A stretch of DNA of 60,000 nucleotides from Symsagittifera roscoffensis. Taxonomy: Eukaryota > Xenacoelomorpha > Acoela > Convolutidae. The position numbers and the translations under genes were made by a program. The DNA is taken from contig NC_087065.1 in assembly GCF_963678635.1 (NCBI RefSeq), positions 16,104,572 to 16,164,571 on the forward strand. Reading direction: 5' to 3'. The notes below the pieces were generated by a model. It saw nothing but the letters and a program-made list of their open reading frames with translations, ran no database searches and was not told the origin of the DNA. Of the stretch, positions 1-9,947 are shown piece by piece. How positions within the stretch are numbered: the stretch's first letter is position 1; every line of letters begins with the position of its first letter.

Positions 1-3000
1 GATAAGAGATTTGAGACATACTCTTATCCAGTATCTCCTGCAGTAGAACCGCTTTGGAACAGGAGAGGATGAGAAGATTGAGAGGGAGGAAGACGTGAGT
101 CGAAATGTCGGGGGCATGCCCCTGCTAACTGATCTAAGCTTGGCTATGAGGACCGATACCTTAGCGTTGTTCAGAGGAGCCACGGAGTTTGTGACGGTAA
201 TCTATGGACCAGCAGTCACGTTTGCGTTCCCTGATGTTAAGGTGGAAGCATACAGGAGGTCGGTGCTGCACCTGAACCTCATATCAGCAGTGGACGGGAG
301 TGTGCTGAACTGGTGTGAGCAGCACGTATTGCGAGAACTCATGAGCGAAGATCTGTTGTTTGTAAAGATATCGAAGCCAGAAATGACGATCGTCAACTTC
401 GACGATCACTTCCGTGATCGTATGGGAGAAGTGGAGAGAGGGCACATTGAAGTATTTCCGGAGCTCTGGAATCTAAGGCCCTATGACAAGACAAATGGTG
501 AGATCACAAGAATTCCTCGACTCACTACAGCATACCACAAGGTGAGAGAAGAGACAAAGGCTGGGGTGATTATAGAAAGCTGCCAGAGGAGATCCATGAA
601 TTCCCTCTGATAAGAAGGATGTTGCTCGGAGCAGTCTCACTAGTGCAAGCTCCTAGGCTGAGAGCGTTTGAGACCAATGAAAAGCGGGTAGCGAATTTTG
701 CGGAAACGATGGTTCCGTGTTTTGAGGGCAGAAATGCCGCAGTGTTACAGTACACGCGATTTGCTTACACGGATCAAGCGACGAGATGGCGAATAAGCAA
801 TGCCGCGACTCCGAAGCCTGGAGCATTTGACAAGGAATGGGCAGAACTGAATTTGGCGCCTATGAGGATGAGAGGTAGAGCTGAATTGCCTGAGGCCTCC
901 CTAATTTTGACGAGTGTGAAGCCGGAGTTAACGGCGGGAGGAACACAACAGACGAGAACCTTCCTGGCACCCTAAGGCTATGAGGAGATCAAAATAGTCT
1001 ATGGTGAGGAGGAAGATCAACGAGCCGACAGGCTAATCATACCAAAATTTCCGGAAGGGGCCAGAACTGAACAGCAAGGGCCCTCAAATTCGAAAAATAA
1101 ATCAGAAGGAGATGACGGGAAGGGAGGAAGCCGTCGATCGGAAGAAACTATGCAACAGGTTCCCGATCAAACTGAGAAGGAAGACGATAAGGCCTGGACA
1201 GGAGGAATATCCAGCCTAGATTTCAATTTCCTCGGTGAATTTGAAAACAACTCAGACGCGTTGGAAGCGACTGATCCAGCAAACGAAGGTACTTCGACAG
1301 TGGAACCTCCGTCGGCTTTTGTGGAAATGAACCGGGATTTGCCGGAGAGCAGCTCTCCGGGCAATTATAAAGACAGCGACCAAAGACTCCTCAAGGAATC
1401 ACCAGGGAGAAGGAGGACAGAAGGCGCTGCCAGAGTACCCTTCTTGGGAACGCTACCCAAAGAAGAGTAGGAGGTGCATCGCCGAGACCATGAAAATTGG
1501 ACGGGATGTAGATTGGACAGACTGGCCTTCATGGAAGAAGTCTGGACAGTAGTTCAGAGCTACGGAACCCAGTCCATTTTGAAAGTAGGTCTCAACCGAC
1601 CACTAATGCGGGAAGTCCTTGACAAACTCGACGAGTGTGAAAGGAGGTTGAGTGAGTTGTTGATCGACTCAGCCACTGACGAAAGTGAGGCAAACTCTCC
1701 TATCAAGATGACGCCGCAAGAAAATAAAGGAGAAGTGGAATAACTGTCGAGAACCAGGAAAGGAACGATGCAATCGAAATTGGTGATTGATAAGATCAAT
1801 GAAATGAAGATGAAGCTGGGCAGCAAAGTGGTATTGAGGAAAGTGGGAAAGACTAACGTGGATTCTGAAATCTCGATAAAAGCTGTCAACGCAGCGAAAA
1901 GAAAACGAGTCGACGAAGCTATGGATTGATTGCGATGATTGAAGGTGATGATCGGTTGCCTGGCACAGACAGAAATTTGACTAATGCAGCGATGGTGCCA
2001 CCCATTCTCATGGCAGGGATAAAATCAACAGGTTAAAAATCCAAACGGAGTGACCGCACTCTGACTGGAGCAACATTGAAATAGATATACTCAGCCAATG
2101 TGGAGAGAGTACCAAGAAAGACTTTAAACCGTCTCCCATGAAACACGGAAAGGGAAGTGTCATAGGACAACTAGTCCCAGTGGAATATAACCAACTGACA
2201 CTGTCGGAGACTGTATCAGTAGATGAACCCGCCGGTGAATACATGGAAACCTTGGAGTACAGAAACTCGGCCAGAGGACACTTAATGGCTCTGGAAGACA
2301 AAAGTGTCATGAAAGGTTATCTGGAGACCATGATACAAGGCACCACTCTCAAGCAGAAGGCAGATGGGACTCTAGCATTGTCTGAGATGCAGGCAGAGAC
2401 GATCGAGCAGTTGGTGAGCCTTCCATGGAAAGCAGTAGTGTTACGGTATTTCGAAGAAGAAATAAGGACCACGCCGAAAATACACGCTCTGATAGCAGTA
2501 CCTTACGTGAGAACTGAATTACAGCTGCGGTTCGCCTGGTGCATGATCGGACTGACTCGCGGGGAATAAGAGGAAAGGAAAAGATCAAAGGAAGAAAAGG
2601 TAATCCTGATGACGAGCATGGGAGATGTGATAACCCAAGAGGGAGCAGCAGTAGCGTGTGCGAAGCGGAGAGACGCTTTCTGTTTCATCCGGTTCATGAT
2701 AGAGCAAATTTCAGTGCAAGCCTTGAACACCTGTGTCAAGATGCTGAGAGAAGGCGATGAACGAGCGAAAGCCTTACTCTTGCTAGCACTGCTAGATATG
2801 CATCAAAGCAAACCAATTAGGGTGAACATGAAAGAACCCGTGGAGCTAGAACCCATGAGGAAAATAGACGAAATCAAAAGATTCTCAAACAAAGAGCTGA
2901 GGCTCACTAAGGAACCTATGGGAGCAATGCCGAATTCCAGCGAATACTGTGGACCGATCAGGAAGAAGTCCTACAGTTACATGTCAGGAATCATAGGGAT

Positions 3001-3052
3001 AGCGTACAATCCATCCCTAAATGAAGATATTGCTTCTTTGATTACGGGCAAG
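1..3052 (+). pseudogene. ORF2 C-terminal half, partial copy A (decayed)
   Basis: This block matches 17296-20385 of copy F almost base for base, so it is the distal half of the element's second ORF and not an independent gene. The longest open pieces are 95-610, 619-975, 1150-1470, 1474-1743, 2138-2569 and 2609-3052. Breaks relative to copy F include a one-base loss near 559, a TAA at about 973-975 where F reads a Phe codon, a TAG at 1468-1470 where F has Trp, and a TAA at 1741. No known domain is recognisable. The region is acidic and Glu/Ser-rich around 1000-1450. The copy stops at GGGCAAG (3046-3052), the same place where copy F carries a segment absent from the right-hand element. About 8 bases of unexplained filler follow, then copy B starts. 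Confidence 0.8.
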
Positions 3053-3060
3053 TTATCGGT

Positions 3061-3713
3061 CTTGATATCCGGTATGCAATCGACGGGGACGTCGATGGAT
3101 TTTTTTGTCCGGGAAGTGGGGGTAGGACTTACTCACACTGAAAATTTAGTTTAAAAAAAATAAAAAAAGCAAGAAAGACAGGAGATTTAGAGGCGGAAAC
3201 AGGCGAGGACCCTAAGAAACCGGACATAGGGAGGGTAGTTGAGTCATATTTTAACTTACCAAATGAATATTCAAGTAGCATAATACTAACAAACAGTGAT
3301 TTTATACTCACAAATAGAACATGTGCGATAGCAATCACAGCAGACATGAGTTTTAGGACAGCGTTAACGGCAGATTTTAAGAGAGAATATAAAAACATAG
3401 AGTTCCTTTGGAAGCAACGACCATGAGTAGGGGGCGTAGCAGCCTTACCTCCGGCGGCGTCACAGATACCGGGAAAATACCTATGCTTCTTGGTGACGAG
3501 GGCGACGTAGACCCAGAGAACATAGTCTTGTCCTTGTCGAGACTGAGAGACTTCCTCGTGGAAATGGACGTGAAGGAGCTCTCGCTTCCAGTGTACGATC
3601 CAAACAGAGGACGACTGCATCCACGGGAGCTGTACGCGCTGATACACGTAATCTTCTCTGATACTAATATACAAGTATACTTGCACAAGAAATATTACTT
3701 AAGTATAGGCTGA
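3061..3713 (+). pseudogene. ORF1 tail plus macro domain, copy B (14-nt deletion)
   Basis: The block starts inside the charged tail that follows integrase and runs through the macro domain to the stop at 3711-3713. After the phrase MSF near 3348 the residues follow the same macro fold as the open copies at 5483-5863 and 12811-13191. At about 3511 copy B lacks 14 bases present in those copies (the stretch coding EKRHV), which brings an in-frame TAG. The right-hand element has the same deletion, so B and the right element share ancestry here. The C-terminal part remains open in the shifted frame (3408-3713). It is non-functional as it stands. Confidence 0.7.
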
Positions 3714-3866
3714 GTTCAGGTGGCATGCAATAGGGTGTCAAACAAAAAATGTGTAGTGTGTGATACGTGTAATGTTATGTTATGTGTTATGTTATTAAGA
3801 CATAAGGGTAAGAAGAAGAAGTGACCATGAACAACTGAATGACGATCTTAGGAATAGATCCAAAGT

Positions 3867-3879
3867 TTGGACTGTCCAA
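3867..3879. promoter_or_regulatory. Perfect dyad TTGGAC-T-GTCCAA, copy B
   Basis: Six-base arms around one central base, about 155 bp after the macro ORF stop and 249 bp before the ORF2 ATG. The central base differs between copies (T or C) while the arms are unchanged in all four copies in the window, as expected for a dimeric binding site. Function is unknown. Confidence 0.45.
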
Positions 3880-3920
3880 TGTTAGTTCGAACTCCAACAT
3901 TTTAGAGACTGAATGATTTT

Positions 3921-3953
3921 AATAAATTTTAGAGACTGATTGATTTTAATAAA
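3921..3953 (+). terminator. Two AATAAA signals after the macro ORF, copy B
   Basis: AATAAA at 3921-3926 and again at 3948-3953, each within a repeated TGATTTTAATAAA context, 208-240 bp after the ORF1 stop. They are plausible polyadenylation signals for a gag-pol-macro mRNA separate from ORF2. AT-rich DNA can give such hexamers by chance. Confidence 0.35.
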
Positions 3954-4127
3954 ATTCTAGGATCAAAATCTTTTTTTTTGACTGTTTTCATTAAATTTTA
4001 TTACAAAACTAGTGTAAAGTTGACAAATGTGATATTCGTTACCTCTTTTCTCGATCCTGATTGGTCATTTAATCACTCACTTGAGTTCAAATCGTTGAAT
4101 CAATAATCAAGTCAAACCCGAAAGAGA

Positions 4128-4468
4128 ATGGATAATTTCAACTTGGATGAATTGATGGACCTGGCAGAGGCATATGTAGGACCGATGGTAGATGCGATCT
4201 ATCGTCGGCTAATGGATCGAGACTTCGCTCTGGAGGACCCAGAGGTAGTCATGTTGCTGACCGCCTTGATAAACATCTTGGGGCATGACAACCGTGGGGA
4301 CCGCCCCAAGGAAGTCCTATTGATGGCAGCATAGGGAGAAAGAGGAGTACCAGACCGCCCGAACATGAGAACGATGAGGTGGAGAAACGGGGCTCTCTCA
4401 GGGAGTGACTTGACGAACGAGCCTGGATTGGGAAGTTCGAGGACCTATAACCAGGTGAGATGCCCTTG
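4128..4468 (+). pseudogene. ORF2 N-terminal fragment, copy B
   Basis: It starts with the same ATG context as every other ORF2 copy (GAGAATGGATAATTTC). The 68-codon open part contains the Leu/Asp-rich leader and breaks at a TAG (4332-4334) where other copies read Tyr. Homology continues in pieces to about 4468. There the sequence jumps to integrase C-terminal DNA in the middle of the ORF2 segment MPL; the joint shares only TG between the two parents. This is a dead fragment. Confidence 0.7.
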
Positions 4469-5290
4469 AGTACTGGCCGAGCCGCCCACTACGAGAACAT
4501 TTAGCCACACAACCCATCGACAGAAGACTGGTGTATACCTGCAGACATGGAAGAGGGGGATTATCTAATGATGGACCCTGCTTGTGAGATCAACGAGAAG
4601 GGCACCAGGGAAAACAACGATGGAAACGAAGTTGTAGAGGAAGGAACAAGCACACCACTGGACTGGATCCAAATGAGGTGATTGAAGCAGACGATGAAAC
4701 CTTACCCTACGCAGAAGAAGACTGGCAAGACCCTGAACAAAGGGAGGTTCCCAAGAACTTGGAACCGGATCTTCCGTTCACGATACAGACTCGACAGAAT
4801 GACAGGACAAGATCCAAGAAGAAATATAACCCTACGTCGACGAATTTGTAGTGGACAGGATAGATCTAAAGAAGAAAGTGGAAGAAGTAGTAGGTCTAGG
4901 AGATATAACTGTGTCACAGAACATTGACATAGTCGATGATCACGACGAGGAATGGATCGAGGACCGGTCGAAAACCGAGGTAGAATTCGACGACGAGCAA
5001 CAGTAATCCTGCGCAAAAGAGTTGACGAATCTGCGTGTCTTGGAGTGGTTGAACGAAATGACGTCGGACCCAAAGGAGACCAGTGTCACGATTCAAGATG
5101 TAGATCGTGAAAGCATGAAATACAGGAAAACCGAACGACAAGATCCTTCCTGGGCTGCCCAGAAAGGGCGACTACTCATTCCGGCTTCCAACCTCGACTT
5201 GATATCCGGTATGCGATCGACGGGGACGTCGATGGATTTTTTTGTCCGGGGAGTGGGGGTAGATCTTACCCACACTGAAAATTGATTTTA
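4469..5290 (+). pseudogene. Integrase C-terminal end and charged ORF1 tail, copy C
   Basis: Codons from 4469 read TGRAAHYENI, the last strand of the Gypsy integrase C-terminal domain, as in the right element at about 37070. An AAG-to-TAG change follows directly. The tail is acidic (EEG, DDETLPYAEEDW). Unlike the right element it has neither the missing base at the EEG/DYL point nor the TAG after the acidic box, so this copy shows that the charged tail was once continuous with integrase. At 4984-5010 a TAA (CAGTAATCC) interrupts it. The sequence TTGTCCGGGGAG lies at 5242-5253. No enzymatic motif is seen; it is probably a linker between integrase and the macro domain. Confidence 0.65.
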
Positions 5291-5482
5291 AAAAAAAATT
5301 AAGAAAGCAAGAGAGACAGGAGATTTAGAGGCGGAAACAGGCGAGGACCCTAAGAAACTGGACATAGGGAGGGTAGTTGAATCATATTTTAACTTACCAA
5401 ATAAAAATCAAGTAGCATAATACTAATAGATAACGATTTAATACTCACAAATAGAACATTTGCGATAGCAATCACAGCTGAC

Positions 5483-5863
5483 ATGAGTTTTAAGACAGCG
5501 TTAGCAGCAGATTTTAAGAGAGAATATGAAAACATAGAATTCCTTTGGAAGCAAAGACCAGGAATAGGGGGCGTAGCAGCCTTGCCTCCGGTGGCATCAC
5601 AGATACCGGGAAAATATTTATGGTTCTTGGTGACGAGGGCGACGGAGAAGCGGCATGTGGACCCGGAAAAACTAGTCTTGTCTTTGACGAGATTGAGAGA
5701 CTTCCTCGTAGAAAGGGAAGTGAAGGATCTTTCGCTTCCAATGTACGATCCGAACAGAGGGCGACTGCATCCACGGGAGCTGTACGCGCTGATACACGTA
5801 ATCTTCTCTGATACTAATATACAAGTTTACTTGCACAAGAAATATTACTTAAATATAGGCTGA
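5483..5863 (+). CDS. Macro domain (Poa1/Appr-1''-p-like), open copy C
   Basis: A 126-codon open frame. Order of features: ADMSF at the N-terminus, where macro domains carry the strand and loop before the ligand helix; the helix with ADFKREY; the Gly-rich GIGGVAALPP; the hydrophobic strand KYLWFLVTRAT; a long helix LVLSLTRLRDFLVE; the strand KDLSLPMYDP; and the terminal strand TNIQVYLH. This order matches Poa1-like macro domains, which bind or hydrolyse ADP-ribose derivatives. The usual Gly after the first Asp-Met is not conserved (DMSFKTAL), so catalysis is uncertain. The domain really begins upstream at about 5375, but a one-base deletion near 5404 shifts the frame, so this ATG is only the start of the uninterrupted part. 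In the element it is the C-terminus of ORF1, after integrase. Recognition is by motif order only. Confidence 0.65.
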   Translation: MSFKTALAADFKREYENIEFLWKQRPGIGGVAALPPVASQIPGKYLWFLVTRATEKRHVDPEKLVLSLTRLRDFLVEREVKDLSLPMYDPNRGRLHPRELYALIHVIFSDTNIQVYLHKKYYLNIG

Positions 5864-6018
5864 GTTCAGGTGGCATGCAAGAGAGTGTCAGACAAAAAAT
5901 GTGTAGTGTGTGATACGTGTGTTATGTTATGTTATGTGTTATGTTATTAAGACATAAGGGTAAGAAGAAGTAGTGACCATGAACAACTGATTGACGATCT
6001 TAGGAATAGATCCGAAGT

Positions 6019-6031
6019 TTGGACCGTCCAA
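6019..6031. promoter_or_regulatory. Perfect dyad TTGGAC-C-GTCCAA, copy C
   Basis: Same site as in copies B and F and the right element. The centre is C here and T in copy B, with both arms unchanged. Confidence 0.45.
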
Positions 6032-6072
6032 TGTTAGCTCGAATTCTAGAATTCTAGAGACTGATTGATTTT

Positions 6073-6078
6073 AATAAA
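6073..6078 (+). terminator. AATAAA after macro ORF, copy C
   Basis: Single hexamer 210 bp after the macro stop. It is in the same relative position as the doubled signals of copies B and F. Confidence 0.3.
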
Positions 6079-6252
6079 TTCTAGGATCAAAATCTATTTT
6101 TTCTGACTGTTTTAAATAAATTTTATTACAAAACTAGTTTAAAGTTGACAAATGTGATATTCGTTACCTCTTTTCTTGATCCTAATTGATCATTTAATCA
6201 CTCACTTGAGTTCAAATTGTTGAATCAATAATCAAGTCAAACCCGAAAGAGA

Positions 6253-7130
6253 ATGGATAATTTCAACTTGGATGAATTGATGGACCTGGCAGAGGCATAT
6301 GTAGGACCGATGGTAGATGCGATCTATCGTCGGCTAATGGATTGAGACTTCGCTCTGGAGGACCCAGAGGTAGTCATGTTGCTGACCGCCTTGATAAACA
6401 TCTTGGGGCATGACAACCGCGGGGACCGCCCCACGGAACTCCTATTGATGGCAGCATACGGAGAAAGAGGAGTACCAGACCGCCCGAACATGAGAGCGAT
6501 GAGGTGGAGAAACTGGGCTCTCTCAGGGAGTGACTTGGCGAACGAGCCTGGATTGGGAAGTTCGAGGACCTACCAACCAGGTGAGATGCCCTTGCCTACC
6601 AAGCCTATGCCTGGTCTGATAAGAATGCATCAGGAAATGAACAGCGAGGCTGCCTCGTCTAATTCACCACTGAGAGTAGCTGTGCCACCAAAGAGAGCGA
6701 GAGTAGAGGAGGAGGTTCAAACAAACGAAACCATGCAAGATCTAGATGGGATGAAAGACGAGCTGGAGACGACTAGAAAGGAGCTGGACGAGATGACCAA
6801 GACCATGCTCACTATTGAAGAAGATAGGGATATGTGGAGGAAGTTGTTTGAAGACTGCAACAAGAAGCAGGGTGAGGAGATAGAGCGCTTGAGGCGAGAA
6901 TACAAGCAGCGATCGGAGCGTCTGTCGTTAACGGCAGCCGTAGAAAAAGTGATACCTACAAGGGATATTCCTCGTGGGCAGTCCCCGATGGAACTCTTGA
7001 CGCCTCGAGAAATGAGTCAGACGACAGAAGCACGACGCCCGGCTGCAACTGGTCGATTGACAATCCCGGACCCGAGTGATACCTTAGGTGACCCAGTCGT
7101 GGAACAGACGATGAGGAAGCTGATAGAGTA
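6253..7130 (+). pseudogene. ORF2 N-terminal region, copy C: leader, NLS-like motif, coiled coil
   Basis: Starts at the conserved ATG 6253. A CGA-to-TGA change at 6343-6345 stops the leader after 30 codons, then the same frame stays open from 6346 to 7131. Seen in order: a Leu/Asp-rich leader; the conserved ALINILGHDNRGDRP; a proline-rich stretch; PPKRARVEEE, a good match to a monopartite nuclear localisation signal (about 6684-6713); a heptad-patterned segment of about 75 residues from MQDLDGMKDELE to REYKQRSERL, which is a clear coiled coil; then a Ser/Thr/Pro linker. The coiled coil suggests oligomerisation. At 7131 about 490 bp are missing relative to copy F. Confidence 0.7.
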
Positions 7131-7817
7131 ATGATCCTAGTAGGGAAAAACAACATCTCGAGAAGCACAGATGAGGAAGAGGCACTATGGGAATCGATGA
7201 TGGTGTGCCTATTTACTACTCTCTGGCAGAAGTTCAACTGCGCTGTACTGACCGTCTGCACTGTACCAAAGAGCACGAAGATGTTGACAGCAGCAGGGAG
7301 GAGACATAATGAAGGAGCAAGCAGGTGGAACAACATCCTGAGGAATCTTGCGAGTCGGAATGCTGGACGGATGATCCTTATGGATTTTGAACATGAGCTG
7401 AGAGCTATGGATCAGGCCAGACTGGCTACTGACGGCATCCACTTTGACAGCATCGAGGGACAAGCTTGGTTGAACAGAGTCTTCCAAGAGCGACTAGATG
7501 AAATGGAAGTAGAACTCTTGGATACGGGAGTGCTCAAGAAGGAAGAGATATCAAATACACCGGCAATTTCAACATTTGTGCCTCCTAAATTAGAAACACA
7601 TCTGGGAGTGGTCCCAGCCGTGACTATCTATAGGCCGCAAAGCTCTAGCGAACCCAGGCAAAGAACGGAGGTACAAGATCGATTGGGGGAAGCGCCTTTG
7701 AGAAGAACCATCAATCCTAGACGAAGACTAGGGCCTGTCAACCCGACAGCGGAAAAGACCAGTACCTCTAGATCGGATACGAGATCAGAGACGACGAGCA
7801 CCAGTCGAGAGGAGTGA
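7131..7817 (+). pseudogene. SGNH hydrolase domain lacking its GDS block, ORF2 copy C
   Basis: A 228-codon frame that retains block III (GKNNISRS, where the other copies read GTNNISRS) and block V (DGIHFD). The deletion at 7130/7131 removed the segment with the GDS nucleophile that copy F carries at about 14587. The deletion also shifts the frame and leaves a TAA. The C-terminal part is Ser/Thr/Arg-rich (TSTSRSDTRSETTST). The frame ends in a TGA at 7815-7817 where the right element reads Arg. Loss of the catalytic Ser means no hydrolase activity from this copy. Confidence 0.7.
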
Positions 7818-9408
7818 CGCCCAAACAGGAGCTCTCTGATGTGGTCGAGGCCCATACCTTCTCCCTGGCACATATATAATGATGATCTGATGAAACTGAA
7901 TCTTCAGACGGTGAGCTTTGCAGCAGATGCCATGAGGATGTTGAATGGAGCGAGGTTATCTGTCAGCAGACTGTACTCGATAACATGAGTAGACTGGTTG
8001 ATAGCTGCTGGCATAAATTTCAGCTCTACAACTGCCGTGAGGTTTGCCGACCTAGAGGGACTGCCCTCGAACAATACAATGGGTCCAGTGAATGCAAGAC
8101 CGTTACAAGACGTGAAACTGAATCAAGATGAAGGGAATTGAGAAGAGAGACCTGGAAAATTCCTGACGACGAGGGCGCCAATTGGACAACATGTTAAGAT
8201 GTTCAGGCAAGTGAAAGCACCCCCAGGCCATGTGAAAGAAAGAGCGTATCCGAAACAATTGGATCAGGAAGTTGATGTTCAGAGATACGGTGGGTTGCAG
8301 GCGATAAAGAAAGATGAGACCATCTTTGCTGCATACGACAAGGCAGAAATGAGGAAGGCCAAGATCATGATAGTCGCGAATTCAGACTTCGTATACACCT
8401 CCAAGTCTCTGTTTTGGCCTGATGTAACAATGTTGGCAGCGGTCGACCTGGACCTAAGACAAGCCGTGTCGATGGCGATCGGAGTGCAAAGGCAGACAGA
8501 TATGAACCCAATCACAATTGTGTTCGCTGGCATCAATGACCATCTTCACAGCAGAGGTTTTCTGAGCAGACTCAGAGAGCCTACGGCAGCCAAAGCCGCT
8601 GTATGGCCAGCAATAAGAGATATCCTCGAGTCAATCGGTGAAGTAGTGGATACCCTGAAAGAAGGTTCCTTCACCAAGAAAACACCGAGAGCCGTGTTCG
8701 CGCTGTCTCCGGGGTATGCACGTCTCCCGGATGGACAAAAGTTCGTGTATGCGATTGTGGCTTTGCTCTCGGAAGGGAAATATGATCTGATCATATCGGC
8801 CCCAAATCGCGAGATAGAATTAAAGAATCTGAAGACCACTCAGGGCTGAAGTACCTGCGGTGTGGTCGGATATCTCGAATGCGATGAGAGGATTCAAGGA
8901 CCATTCACTACACATGCTAGTGTTGGACGAAGTGCTGGGGTTGGAACTGTCCAACTTCAGTCGACAGCTTAAGTTGAAGCTAGGAATAGATGACGACCAT
9001 CGAGTAAAGGTGGCGATGTCGAATGATTTATGGTTCCGAAGAATGGACATAAAGGAGGAAGGGGAGAGAAGAAAGAACTCCAAGGATACCAGAGCTCACT
9101 TGGAAGCGATGGTTTTGAGAACCAAGCCAGTGGCTAACCAGTGGCTACACCTAACTCCTCGAGTAGCGGCATTGGGTGCGGATGCTTTTGAGCAAGGCTC
9201 AGTGATGATCAGGAAGATCCATGCCTACATAGTGAAGGAGGTGAACCTGGCCGAAAATGCTGAGGAAAAGGCAGCCGAGTTTGTAAACAGAGTGTGCCAA
9301 GTTACGCTGGAAACTTTCTGGACTCAGAAGGTGAAGGGGGAAGAAGGCTTTGAACGGACTGATAGCATGCTGGAAGGGCTGGGAGCCGGATGGACCGCGT
9401 CTTCCTTG
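7818..9408 (+). pseudogene. ORF2 middle region with second SGNH-like domain, copy C
   Basis: Homologous to 15407-16996 of copy F. The TGA at 7815-7817 and another in-frame TGA near 8139-8141 interrupt the region before the long open pieces 8199-8849 and 8860-9408. Within 8199-8849 lie the ANS motif (nucleophile position), the FAGINDHL motif of block III type, and ALSPGYARLPDGQK. The region GIDDDHRV follows near 8980. A frameshift lies near 8835. The homology ends abruptly at 9408 inside the phrase GWTASSL, where antisense segment D begins. Confidence 0.65.
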
Positions 9409-9410
9409 AA

Positions 9411-9601
9411 TCGAAAGCCACTCCTTGCGGATGTCCACTTCCCACGTTTGTCCACTAGTCGAACCCCTCTTCGCGTTTGCATGTTGGGGTTTGAAGTTAT
9501 CCCCCGTTCCAGGAGTCTTCGAGGCTTCCATTTCCCGCAGCACCTCGGCCAACCTCCTGGGAGCTGAGCTGCTCTTGTAGGCCGCTGTTTTCCCTCGCGC
9601 T
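9411..9601. repeat. 191-bp direct repeat inside segment D, first copy
   Basis: Near-identical to 10081-10271, with only a few substitutions. Both copies begin TCGAAAGCCACTCC and end TTCCCTCGCGCT. On the minus strand each encodes GKTAAYKSSSAPRRLAEVL and KGSTSGQTWEVD-type peptide. The first copy begins two bases from the left edge of segment D. Confidence 0.85.
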
Positions 9602-9713
9602 GGCATCTTTCTTCTCGCTAGTCTCAATCCCGAGTTGTCTCGAGCAATATGTTGCACCAGCATTTGGTACACCTGCAGACTATTGTCGCCCAGTTTAAGT
9701 TTGTCCTGCGAGG

Positions 9714-9947
9714 TCACGCCTCTAATGCCACTCCCGCAAAACTCCATGTGAAGATCAACTGTCCTGCCGTTCTGACAAAAGGATTCGCCATCAATGGCAA
9801 TGCCGATGAGGGTGCCCTCATCGCATCTTCAAAGTACTCAAGCAGCAGGTTCTCCCAAGACTGCCCCAGCTGGTTTCCCAACTCTAGCTTGTTAACTTCG
9901 GCCTTCTGCTGGTTAGCCCAATGCCGCCGCTTGCGGGCACCCCGCAA
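9714..9947 (-). pseudogene. Diverged ORF2-like fragment in segment D
   Basis: A 77-codon open piece with a basic N-terminus (RGARKRRHW), then a hydrophobic and acidic stretch with YFEDAMR and NPFVRT, resembling the ORF2 stretch that contains YFEEE and PYVRTELQLRF elsewhere in the window. It continues in another frame into 9747-9602. It is not complete, and there is no start or stop evidence. Confidence 0.4.

Larger units (their letters stand above)
3714..4127 (+). other. ORF1-ORF2 intergenic region, copy B
   Basis: No coding potential. It holds a TATGT-type microsatellite around 3770-3795, a perfect dyad TTGGACTGTCCAA at 3867-3879, and two near-identical direct repeats of TTTAGAGACTGAWTGATTTT, each followed by AATAAA. 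It ends with an AT-rich leader just before the ORF2 ATG at 4128. The same layout recurs at 5867-6252, 13192-13607 and, inverted, at 35284-35700. It probably holds the end of the gag-pol transcript and the start signals for ORF2, which is inference. Confidence 0.6.
5867..6252 (+). other. ORF1-ORF2 intergenic region, copy C
   Basis: Noncoding, homologous to 3714-4127 but with one instead of two GACTGA-AATAAA repeats. It contains a TATGT microsatellite near 5923-5945, the dyad at 6019-6031, AATAAA at 6073-6078, a palindromic GAATTCTAGAATTCTAG stretch near 6042-6058, and the ORF2 leader up to the ATG at 6253. Confidence 0.6.

Noticed and set aside
3765-3800. TATGT repeats as telomeric or satellite sequence
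   Set aside because: Only a few irregular units, and always at the same place between ORF1 and ORF2, so it is a simple microsatellite carried by the element.
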